Shown piece after piece: positions 1 through 5,760 of a DNA stretch of 5,760 nt. The translations under genes and the position numbers were made by a program. The DNA comes from an uncultured bacterium. GTDB taxonomy: Bacteria > Verrucomicrobiota > Kiritimatiellia > UBA8416 > CALETX01. Numbering within the stretch: position 1 is the stretch's first letter; each line of letters begins with the position of its first letter. The DNA lies in the NCBI GenBank assembly GCA_937920455.1, contig CALETX010000068.1, positions 1 to 5,760 of the forward strand, in the 5' to 3' direction. The notes under the pieces are model-generated. The model saw nothing but the letters and a program-made list of their open reading frames with translations, had not been told where the DNA came from and did no database searches.

Positions 1-659
1 GCTCCTTCAGCCGCTCCTTCCCCTCCTCCGCCAGAGCCAGTCGACTCGCGAGCCTCCCCACCCTGGTCTGCAGCCGTACCCGTACCGATGGAGCCGCCGG
101 AAAGAAAAGATATAAGAGCCTCAGTTGTCGCCGCCGTCCCCTTGCCGGCTTCATCAAGAGCTTTCTTCGAAACGACAACCTCATCCTCGGTTACTGCCCG
201 ATAGGTTACCACACGGCAGCGCACATGACTGATCTCCAGCGCAGAAATCACCTGCGCAAACCCGCCAGCCTGTTTCAACTCCTCCTGCTTGGCATTCAGT
301 ATCTCCACCAACTTGCCGAACTCGTCCTCGCTTATGCCGCTGAGCACCGCAAAGCCGGACACAGCAAGATCCTGCAGGCGGGTGGCGAAGCCCTTGAGAA
401 GAGGATTTTTCAGTTCAACCGCGACGCCATTGACGGCAAGGCCATCCTCGGATGCGCTGAACATGATCTCGCTTCTTGTGGAAAGCAGTGAACTGATTGT
501 TGCGAAAGCATCCTGCACGGCTTTCTTAGTAACGCTATGAGAGGGACCGTAAAGGTATGTGTTGCTGAAGACCAAACCAAGCCTGCGCACGACATCCTCG
601 GCTTCCTGCGCTGAAAGCTGGGGCATCGAACTTTGAGCGTTGTCAGCAGCCTCACTCAT
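1..659 (-). CDS. Hypothetical protein, N-terminal part (HD-GYP/HEAT-associated-type N-terminal region), truncated by window edge
   Basis: The minus-strand frame starts at ATG 659-657 and stays open for 219 codons to the left edge, so the C-terminus is outside the window. A GAGG lies 8 nt upstream of the ATG and supports this start; no other in-frame start is visible just upstream. The protein begins MSEAADNAQS and is soluble, with no signal peptide or membrane segment. Residues about 18-125 are mixed helix and strand, with a 'LYGPSHSVTKKAV' helix start near residue 36, a short 'SEDGLAVNGVAVE' strand pair near 70-82, and an acidic helix 'GISEDEFGKLVEIL' near 108-121. This pattern recalls N-terminal regions found ahead of HD-GYP or HEAT-repeat modules in many bacteria; that is recalled resemblance, not a search result. 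After about residue 170 the chain becomes Gly, Ala, Thr and Ser rich and probably disordered, like a linker to a domain beyond the edge. The function is unknown. It is confidently coding because the sense is sustained and the composition is protein-like. Confidence 0.75.
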   Translation of the reverse strand, partial: MSEAADNAQSSMPQLSAQEAEDVVRRLGLVFSNTYLYGPSHSVTKKAVQDAFATISSLLSTRSEIMFSASEDGLAVNGVAVELKNPLLKGFATRLQDLAVSGFAVLSGISEDEFGKLVEILNAKQEELKQAGGFAQVISALEISHVRCRVVTYRAVTEDEVVVSKKALDEAGKGTAATTEALISFLSGGSIGTGTAADQGGEARESTGSGGGGEGAAEG

Positions 660-706
660 ACGCTGTGCCTCGCAATGCCGCCATGGTTTTAGCCCAAACC
701 TGCGAT

Positions 707-735
707 ATTCTAAGAGCCGCCCTTCAAGAGCACAA
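707..735 (-). promoter_or_regulatory. Candidate sigma70-like promoter for the leftmost gene
   Basis: Reading the minus strand, TTGTGC (735-730) is followed by a 17-nt spacer and TAGAAT (712-707), about 48 nt before the ATG at 659. The -10 box matches the consensus at 5 of 6 positions, the -35 box at only 3 of 6. It overlaps nothing coding except the end of the decayed transposase. The spacing and position are plausible, but the match is weak and the host's sigma factor preference is unknown. Confidence 0.25.
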
Positions 736-1634
736 TTAAAATATCCGCAATGCAGGCAAGCGGACACTGCCAATACAGCGTGTCATTTGGTTCAGGAGGA
801 GGGGAAAGTCTGTAGTTCTTCCTGGGATACTGATACAGGTTTTCTTGCATAGGATAGCAAACACGAATAGCTCAACTGCGAGTGAGGTTTCGGATGCTCC
901 CACCGTCTTGGTGCTTTGCCTGATTGTCTGAAGAGGTTTTTGCAAAGGTTAGTGCTCGAGAGTTTATTTCTCAACAGCGGCGGTATCTGTTGGGCCTTGC
1001 AAGACCGTTCCAAGCCTGCCTCGAACCGTGCACTGGTTCCAGGCTCCTGACTGCGCCATTTGTCACAGAAAGCCTGCAAAGCCTTTCTTTGTTCCCTAAG
1101 GTCGCCTTGAGCATAAGCCCTCGCTCCTTCAGATTCCGGAGAATACGCTGTGCCATCATCTTTCACACCAGGCACAACCACCAACGGACGCTTCTTCGCC
1201 CACATTCTCTGATCCCAGGATGCATCCCATCAATAATCACTCCCGCATACTCATCGCTGAGTGGCGCATTCCTGACATTTCTCAGACTTCCCTCCAAAGC
1301 GAGAAACAATCGGGCCACAGTGCTGCCGCTGCACGCACTCCCCAAAGCCCTTGCCAGCCCCCTGCCACCCGGCCGACAGATCATCCAACTTCAGCCATCT
1401 CCGTTTGCATACGCTAAACACACTGAAGTTCAAATGCAGTTGACGCGCTCTGGGCACTCTAAGCTCAACACTCCCAAGACTGGTCCCAAGCCACCGCCGC
1501 CGGTACCCGTTGCGGTAATCCTTCCTACCTGTCACCCAACGCTCGTACCTCACCGCCCCAACCTGCTCATCCGCATCCTCCTCCAATATCCTCTCAAGCA
1601 TCCCTTTGAGCATCTCCCTAATACGATTCTTCAA
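736..1634 (-). pseudogene. Decayed IS256/Mutator-family transposase, frameshifted and internally deleted
   Basis: The minus strand carries pieces of one IS256-family DDE transposase spread over four reading-frame segments. Segment A (1634 to about 1377) opens at TTG with 'LKGMLERILEEDADEQVG' and holds the N-terminal region, including 'RKDYRNGYRRRWLGTSLGSV' and 'ELRVPRARQ'. Segment B (about 1384 to 1198) holds 'NAPLSDEYAGVIIDGMH', with the first catalytic Asp at 1231-1229. Segment C (about 1197 to 910) resumes with 'KKRPLVVVPGVKDDGT' and, after a jump near 1130-1150, reaches the C-terminal 'LSSTNLCKNLFRQ' motif. Segment D (about 915 to 736) gives 'VGASETSLAVELFVFAILCKK' and stops at TAA 738-736. 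The region expected to contain the second catalytic Asp is missing. In the usual TTNxxE motif the catalytic Glu is replaced by Lys (codon 941-939). An intact member is typically around 400 aa, so well over 100 residues are lost. This is a dead relic and cannot encode active transposase. The family call rests on remembered motifs, but several independent blocks agree. The left limit is approximate. Confidence 0.85.
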
Positions 1635-1687
1635 ATGTTCCTAAACAACCCCATCATCAACTCGCCCGGATCCAACACCAAAAAACA

Positions 1688-1716
1688 TTGCCACGAATCC
1701 CGCTCTTCGAAACAAT
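1688..1716 (+). promoter_or_regulatory. Candidate promoter for the DUF4838 gene
   Basis: TTGCCA (1688-1693), a 17-nt spacer and AACAAT (1711-1716) lie about 55 nt before the ATG at 1771, in the 136-bp gap between the transposase relic and the DUF4838 gene. Each box has two mismatches or fewer to the sigma70 consensus. Such matches arise by chance often, so this is only the best candidate in the gap. No operator-like palindrome is obvious beside it. Confidence 0.25.
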
Positions 1717-1757
1717 GCCATCTGAGATAGCACGTGTTGTGTCGCAGATTGTTCAAC

Positions 1758-1763
1758 AAGGAG
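1758..1763 (+). promoter_or_regulatory. Shine-Dalgarno site of the DUF4838 gene
   Basis: AAGGAG ends 7 nt before ATG 1771, a near-ideal ribosome binding site. It fixes the start of the 815-aa gene and indicates that the gene is translated independently and not coupled to anything upstream. Confidence 0.85.
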
Positions 1764-1770
1764 AAACACT

Positions 1771-4218
1771 ATGTCCCAGCCAATGCTCATCCAGAACGGC
1801 CGACCGAACTTTCGCGTTGTCATTCCTCCTCACGCCTCTCCCGTGGAGGAATACGCCGCAGAGGAGTTGCAACGCCACCTCAACCTGATGGCAGAAAGAA
1901 AAAAGCTGAAAACACACTCGGCCAGGGTCTCCCCAACCGCGGGGGCTAAAACCCTGCTGTTTCTCAACAACACTGACGGATGTCCCGATGGCGAACTCGC
2001 CACAATTCCACCCGAAGGATTCTGCATTCGTTCAAGAGAAAACAAACTCTTCATTAATGGCGGCGGACCACGGGGCCTTCTTTACGGCGTTTACGATTTT
2101 CTGGAGAGCCTTGGTTGCCGCTGGTATACTAAAGACGTGTCTTTCATCCCTCGCTTGCATAATCTCCCCTTGCCAGACATTACAAGGGCCGCCTCTCCGT
2201 GTTTCGAGTTCCGCGACATTTTCAACTGGGAAGCGCGCGACCCCACATGGTGGGTCCGTAATAGGCTAAATGGTTGTCAGACCACGGTGCCCTCCCATAT
2301 GGGTGGTCAGGTCAAGTATGGCTTGTTCGTCCACACTTTCCACACGCTCCTCCCGCCGGAGGAATATTTCGACGCTCACCCCGAGTATTTTGCCCTTGTG
2401 GGAGGAAAGCGGCGCCGCCATAACGCGCAGTTGTGCCTCACAAATCCCGCCGTTGTTGACCTTGTCGCCGAGAGGCTTGCCTTGATGATGAGAGCCAAAA
2501 CCGATTGTCAAATTTTTTCAGTATCTCAGAATGACTGCGAGGGATATTGTGAATGTCCTCAGTGCTCAGCCGTAGCACTCGAAGAAGGCGCTCAGAGCGG
2601 ACCTATCATCAGATTCGTCAACCACGTGGCCGAAAAAATCGAAAAGGAATTCCCGGACAAACTTGTTGATACCCTCGCATACTGGTACTCGGTTGACGCC
2701 CCTAAAATTACAGCACCGCGCCATAACGTGCGAGTCCGTTTGTGTTCGATACGATGTTGCCAGGGGCATGGCTATGGTACTTGCGATCATCCTGAAAGCT
2801 TGAGGTTTCTCAAAGCCCTGGAAGAATGGTCCAGGATCACTAAGCAGATTTATATCTGGCACTATGCAACCAACTTCGCTAACTACCCTCTCCCAATGCC
2901 GGACTACGATGAGCTCAATGCCAACATGGAGTTGTACAAGAAATTCGGCGTTTACGGTGTATTCGTGCAAGGAATGGGCGAAGAAGGCGGAGGAGCCGAA
3001 ACTATGGCTCTACGCGGCTGGATTCTATCGCGTCTGCTTTGGAATCCATCGCAGCCCGTCTGGCCGTTGATTGATGAATTTTTGCGCGCAGTGTATGGCA
3101 ACGCAGCAAGCGGCGTAAGAAAATATCTGGATGTATTCCACGAGCACGTGCGAAGCAATAGGGATTGCCATCCTAGCCTCTATGATTCGCCTGACCATCC
3201 GCTTTTCGTTCCATCCCTCGTCAAAAAAGCTGAACGCGCACTTGCGCTGGCAGAATACGCGGCGCACGGCCCGGCAAAAGACAAAGTGCGCCTTCTACGC
3301 GCAGGCCTGCGCTACGCCAGACTCTCGCGCATAAAGCCCAGCTTTCATATCAGCAACAACACATTCGCCAGCTCAGCATCCTCTAAGAGCCGGCGCGAGT
3401 TGGAATCAGTCATAAAACTGTGGCAAAGACTAGGCATCAAACGCATCCGCGAAGGCGAGCCATTCGATGTCTCGATAGCCAAACTCAAGGCTCGATTTTC
3501 ATCACATCCTCTTCTGCGTCTTGAAACAAAGGCATCTTCGCTTGTCGTAGCCCCAACCCTCGGAGGCAGAATATTGGAATGGCGGATTGGCAGACGCCAA
3601 TGGCTAGCCCGACCGGACATTGCCAGCAGATGGATGCCTTATCCGCTCAATGAGGGATACTCTGAGTTCGTCCAGACCGGAATGTATTCATTCTGCGGCT
3701 GGTACGAGGCCTATACCGCCCGCCTATCAGATAATGCTGTCGTAATGTCCTGCCGCCCAGCACCAGCCCTTGTGCTCACAAGAGCCATCTCACTCAAAGA
3801 TTCGTCCGTGCTTATCAACAGCATTCTTACGAATATCTCGTCCACACAACATTCCGCTGGATGGGGGGCTGGCGCTCATTTTGATGTGGGTAACGACAAA
3901 TGCGTCATTTCCTGGGCCGACAGACGAAATGCCTCTCGTGAACTTGATATGGCCGCCCTGCCGCCAGGCTGGGAAAAAGCCGCTGTTTTGGAATCCGACG
4001 ATCTTCCAATGGGCTCATGGCGGATTAATGGAGAATCATGGACCATCTCCCATACGTTTCCCACTGACAGGATTGTCAAGGCCATCGCTGGAAGATCACC
4101 CGACGGCAGGATTGTGGGATTGGACATCAGAACAGCAGTTGCGCCGGTCGGTCCAGGACAATCAATAGCCATCACGCAGGAGATTCGCCTGGAACAAGCG
4201 GTTCACTCCGAAGGCTGA
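1771..4218 (+). CDS. DUF4838 domain-containing protein (putative glycoside-hydrolase-like carbohydrate-active protein) with C-terminal mutarotase-like domain
   Basis: An intact 815-aa protein preceded by a strong AAGGAG. Residues about 5-125 resemble the GH67-N-type domain found before TIM-barrel glycosidases ('EEYAAEELQRHL' near 26-37, 'GGPRGLLYGVYDFLESLGCRW' near 98-118). Residues about 145-415 match the DUF4838 family as I know it: 'FVHTFHTLLPPEEYFDAHPEYF' (186-207), 'FSVSQNDCEGYCECPQC' (249-265), 'DTLAYWYS' (300-307), 'YIWHYATNF' (361-369) and 'VQGMGEEGGGAE' (399-410). Residues about 430-560 are helical. Residues about 575-810 look like a beta-sandwich of the galactose-mutarotase type, starting at 'LVVAPTLGGRILEWRIG'. 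The family is placed among TIM-barrel glycosidase-like proteins and usually has no assigned substrate. Acidic residues in the conserved motifs (D255, E258, E404, E405) are catalytic candidates by position only. C260, C262 and C265, with C256 nearby, could bind a metal. No signal peptide or lipobox is visible at the N-terminus, so a cytoplasmic location is likely, which suggests action on imported oligosaccharides. The gene stands alone on its strand and is convergent with the methyltransferase. Coding status is certain and the DUF4838 assignment strong; the enzymatic role is inferred. Confidence 0.88.
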   Translation: MSQPMLIQNGRPNFRVVIPPHASPVEEYAAEELQRHLNLMAERKKLKTHSARVSPTAGAKTLLFLNNTDGCPDGELATIPPEGFCIRSRENKLFINGGGPRGLLYGVYDFLESLGCRWYTKDVSFIPRLHNLPLPDITRAASPCFEFRDIFNWEARDPTWWVRNRLNGCQTTVPSHMGGQVKYGLFVHTFHTLLPPEEYFDAHPEYFALVGGKRRRHNAQLCLTNPAVVDLVAERLALMMRAKTDCQIFSVSQNDCEGYCECPQCSAVALEEGAQSGPIIRFVNHVAEKIEKEFPDKLVDTLAYWYSVDAPKITAPRHNVRVRLCSIRCCQGHGYGTCDHPESLRFLKALEEWSRITKQIYIWHYATNFANYPLPMPDYDELNANMELYKKFGVYGVFVQGMGEEGGGAETMALRGWILSRLLWNPSQPVWPLIDEFLRAVYGNAASGVRKYLDVFHEHVRSNRDCHPSLYDSPDHPLFVPSLVKKAERALALAEYAAHGPAKDKVRLLRAGLRYARLSRIKPSFHISNNTFASSASSKSRRELESVIKLWQRLGIKRIREGEPFDVSIAKLKARFSSHPLLRLETKASSLVVAPTLGGRILEWRIGRRQWLARPDIASRWMPYPLNEGYSEFVQTGMYSFCGWYEAYTARLSDNAVVMSCRPAPALVLTRAISLKDSSVLINSILTNISSTQHSAGWGAGAHFDVGNDKCVISWADRRNASRELDMAALPPGWEKAAVLESDDLPMGSWRINGESWTISHTFPTDRIVKAIAGRSPDGRIVGLDIRTAVAPVGPGQSIAITQEIRLEQAVHSEG

Positions 4219-4242
4219 AAAAAAACGGCGTCTCATCTGCCC

Positions 4243-5007
4243 CTACCATCGCGGCTTTTTGCGTTGTCTGAGAATCTCAAATGCCGCCACACCGAATGCC
4301 ACGCCGGCGTTTAGAGAACCCACTTTCCCCAAGACGGGAATCCTCACGACGGCGTCGCAGGCTTCCCTCACAAGACGAGTGATACCCTTGTCCTCTCCGC
4401 CAACAACAAGGACAACATGCCCTGAAAGGTCAATTTCGGTATATGTCGCGGCATCAGCAACAGATTCCAGCCCCACAATCCTGTATCCGGCCTCGCGCAA
4501 CTGTCTAACTGCCCTGACAACATTGATCACACGCGCCACACGCAAATACTCGCTGGCGCCCGAGGACGCCCGGACCGCTGCCGGCGTCACGCCCGCCGCT
4601 CGATCTTTCGCAATCACGACCCCAGCGGCTCCAACGCACTCGGCCGTTCTAAGTATCGAACCTAAGTTCTGGGGGTCTTGAACGTGATCAAGGACAACAA
4701 TCAAAGAGTGAGGCGTCGAATCGCGGCACCCCGTCATCAAGCTCTCAAACTCTACGTACGGATAAGACGAGAAAGCGGCAACAACCCCCTGATGGTTGCC
4801 CCCTTTGGAAAGGCCGGCAAGTTCACCCTCCACGGCCAAAGCAACCGGCGCGCCCCGTTTTTCGGCAAGCGTCCTGATGCGCTCGATCTCATCGCCGTGG
4901 ACTGCGGAGCCCAAGCAGATCTTACCGACCCTGCGACGACCCGCGGCCAGCGCTTCGAGCACAACTTGTCGGCCCCACAACCACTCAACGCCTGACAGAT
5001 CCTTCAT
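4243..5007 (-). CDS. rlmB: RlmB/TrmH-type RNA 2'-O-ribose methyltransferase (SpoU family)
   Basis: A complete 254-aa protein. It is predicted to transfer a methyl group from S-adenosylmethionine to a ribose 2'-OH, most likely of a guanosine in 23S rRNA (G2251 in E. coli numbering), in the cytoplasm. Residues about 8-78 form the SpoU substrate-binding domain ('WGRQVVLEAL' at 11-20, 'NHQGVVA' at 71-77). Residues about 102-250 form the knotted SPOUT catalytic domain with its three motifs: 'DHVQDPQNLGSILRTAE' (107-123, with N114 and R120), 'VVGGEDKGIT' (201-210, with E205) and 'IPVLGKVGSLNAGVAFG' (223-239, with N233). Length is close to E. coli RlmB (243 aa). Motif 3 reads SLNAGVA where SLNVSVA is usual, a mild variant. 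The start ATG at 5007 overlaps the stop of the upstream gene by 4 nt (ATGA), so translation is probably coupled. The family is certain; the exact target (RlmB rather than another TrmH-family member) is less so. Confidence 0.9.
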   Translation of the reverse strand: MKDLSGVEWLWGRQVVLEALAAGRRRVGKICLGSAVHGDEIERIRTLAEKRGAPVALAVEGELAGLSKGGNHQGVVAAFSSYPYVEFESLMTGCRDSTPHSLIVVLDHVQDPQNLGSILRTAECVGAAGVVIAKDRAAGVTPAAVRASSGASEYLRVARVINVVRAVRQLREAGYRIVGLESVADAATYTEIDLSGHVVLVVGGEDKGITRLVREACDAVVRIPVLGKVGSLNAGVAFGVAAFEILRQRKKPRW

Positions 5008-5760
5008 TGCTGAGCTGGTTTCGCCGTCTCACTTTCCACAGCTGTTTTTCCCGCCGTCCCAGAGGCCGCCGCCGGTTGTTCCCGCTTTCCAAGAGGCACA
5101 GACAGCGTACCATCAAAGAACTCGATGATATGCCCTCGCTCGATAAGCCATGACAGATGCCGCACAACCTCCCTGGCAGATGGATCCTCGGCTGATACAC
5201 CCGGCCTCAATGCCGCAAGCATCTGTGCCCTCGTGGAACCGGGGTGTTCCCTCAGATAAAGCAGCACATCCCTGATCGCGTCAACAGCATGCTGCGGTTC
5301 CAGTGGCGAAGGTTTGATTGCGCAAACAAAATACCCACCCTTTCCGGCCCTGAATATGTGCATGTGATAGCGATGCGCCAGCGCTCCCCGCAGCGCGACG
5401 AGAAGCGAACGCGGAAATTTCATTTCCCTGCTCCATGCCTCTTCCACCGCCCTGAGGAGGGGACGATCCTCCAATGTTCTCGCAACACTGGCGCTGAGAG
5501 CCGCCTTACGCACCTCGACAACCTGCGATTCAAAAATGTGAGCAATTAACCACGCCTCTGCCTCCGATCGTTTCATCGGCTCGCCTGCTGCAGCACCTGA
5601 GGCATCGCGGAGCCTGTACCTGGCCTGTTTCACGTATTCCTGCTTCCAGGTCTCTATAAGCGCTGGATCTCTGACTATCTCAACGCGGCGCCGATATTCC
5701 TCCAACGGCATGTTAGAATATCGCGCCCCGTGAACCTCTTTGAGCTTTTCCTGAAAACTG
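5004..5760 (-). CDS. Hypothetical protein, C-terminal part, winged-helix-like, cotranscribed with the methyltransferase
   Basis: The minus-strand frame is open from the right edge to TGA 5006-5004, giving 251 visible residues. An ATG at 5711 would give 235 aa, but the frame continues upstream without a stop ('SFQEKLKEVHGARYSN' before it), that stretch is protein-like, and no good Shine-Dalgarno site precedes the ATG, so the true start is probably outside the window. The chain is rich in Arg, Glu and Ala, with no signal peptide or membrane span. From the ATG, residues about 45-115 are helical. Near 115-132 is a strand pair ('YHMHIFRAGKGGYFVCAI'). Residues about 140-208 look like a winged helix: 'AVDAIRDVLLYLREHPGST', then 'REVVRHLSWLIERGHIIEFF' and a final 'DGTLSVPLG' wing. 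The last 27 or so residues are a low-complexity Ala, Thr, Glu and Lys tail. Its stop overlaps the methyltransferase start (ATGA), so the two are likely one operon. I do not recognise the family; the winged-helix reading is pattern-based, and DNA or RNA binding would be inference. Confidence 0.8.
   Translation of the reverse strand, partial: SFQEKLKEVHGARYSNMPLEEYRRRVEIVRDPALIETWKQEYVKQARYRLRDASGAAAGEPMKRSEAEAWLIAHIFESQVVEVRKAALSASVARTLEDRPLLRAVEEAWSREMKFPRSLLVALRGALAHRYHMHIFRAGKGGYFVCAIKPSPLEPQHAVDAIRDVLLYLREHPGSTRAQMLAALRPGVSAEDPSAREVVRHLSWLIERGHIIEFFDGTLSVPLGKREQPAAASGTAGKTAVESETAKPAQQ

Noticed and set aside
759..1704. Possible terminal inverted repeats of the IS256 relic (AGCGG...CCAAT near 759-773 against ATTGCCACGAATCCCGCT at 1687-1704)
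   Set aside because: Only short, gapped matches. I also could not find a flanking target-site duplication, so the element's ends are not supported.
924..1730. A 268-codon plus-strand open frame
   Set aside because: It lies antisense to the transposase relic, its translation is Pro, Ser and Leu rich without any recognisable motif, and the minus strand explains the region much better.
4218..4245. Possible terminator between the convergent genes (A8 tract at 4218-4225, T-rich on the minus strand)
   Set aside because: The best stem I can draw before the T tract is about 3 bp (GGC/GCC with a 9-nt loop), too weak to call.
5004..5711. ATG 5711 as the true start of the rightmost gene
   Set aside because: The frame stays open to the window edge with protein-like sequence, and there is no convincing ribosome binding site before this ATG.
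702..5726. A 12-base match GCGATATTCTAA near 702-713 (plus) and near 5712-5725 (minus)
   Set aside because: Several exact 12-mers are expected by chance in a window of this size, and one copy sits inside coding sequence.
1..5760. CRISPR array, tRNA or rRNA gene, phage or defence genes
   Set aside because: No regularly spaced repeats, no cloverleaf or rRNA-like sequence, and no recognisable integrase, nuclease or defence motifs were seen on either strand.

Overview
The window looks like chromosomal DNA from a moderately GC-rich bacterium. The gene mix (a DUF4838 carbohydrate-type protein, lineage-specific hypotheticals and a decayed IS256-type transposase) would fit the PVC group (Lentisphaerota, Kiritimatiellota, Planctomycetota, Verrucomicrobiota) or another uncultured sugar-degrading lineage. 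That placement is inference: there is no rRNA or other marker gene here.

Layout, left to right. (1) 1-659, minus strand: the N-terminal 219 codons of a protein of unknown function that runs off the left edge. It resembles N-terminal regions often found ahead of HD-GYP or HEAT-repeat modules. (2) 736-1634, minus strand: a decayed IS256/Mutator-family transposase. It is split over four reading-frame segments, has an internal deletion, and carries Lys in place of the catalytic Glu. (3) 1771-4218, plus strand: an intact 815-aa DUF4838 protein, the dominant gene of the window, with its own Shine-Dalgarno site. It reads as a GH67-N-like domain, a DUF4838 TIM-barrel-like domain, a helical segment and a C-terminal beta-sandwich resembling galactose mutarotase folds. 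No export signal is visible. (4) 4243-5007, minus strand: an RlmB/TrmH-type (SpoU family) 2'-O-ribose methyltransferase, convergent with the DUF4838 gene across 24 bp. (5) 5004-5760, minus strand: the C-terminal 251 aa of an unrecognised protein that overlaps the methyltransferase start by 4 nt (ATGA), so the two probably share an operon.

The minus-strand pair at the right is a housekeeping-type unit (rRNA or tRNA modification plus an unknown partner). The DUF4838 gene stands alone on the opposite strand, with transposon debris immediately upstream, which suggests an accessory gene at a site that has been invaded by mobile DNA. I see no CRISPR array, tRNA, rRNA, integrase or defence system, and no clear evidence of a new multi-gene system. 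The points most worth following are the unusual DUF4838 enzyme candidate and the two unassigned proteins.
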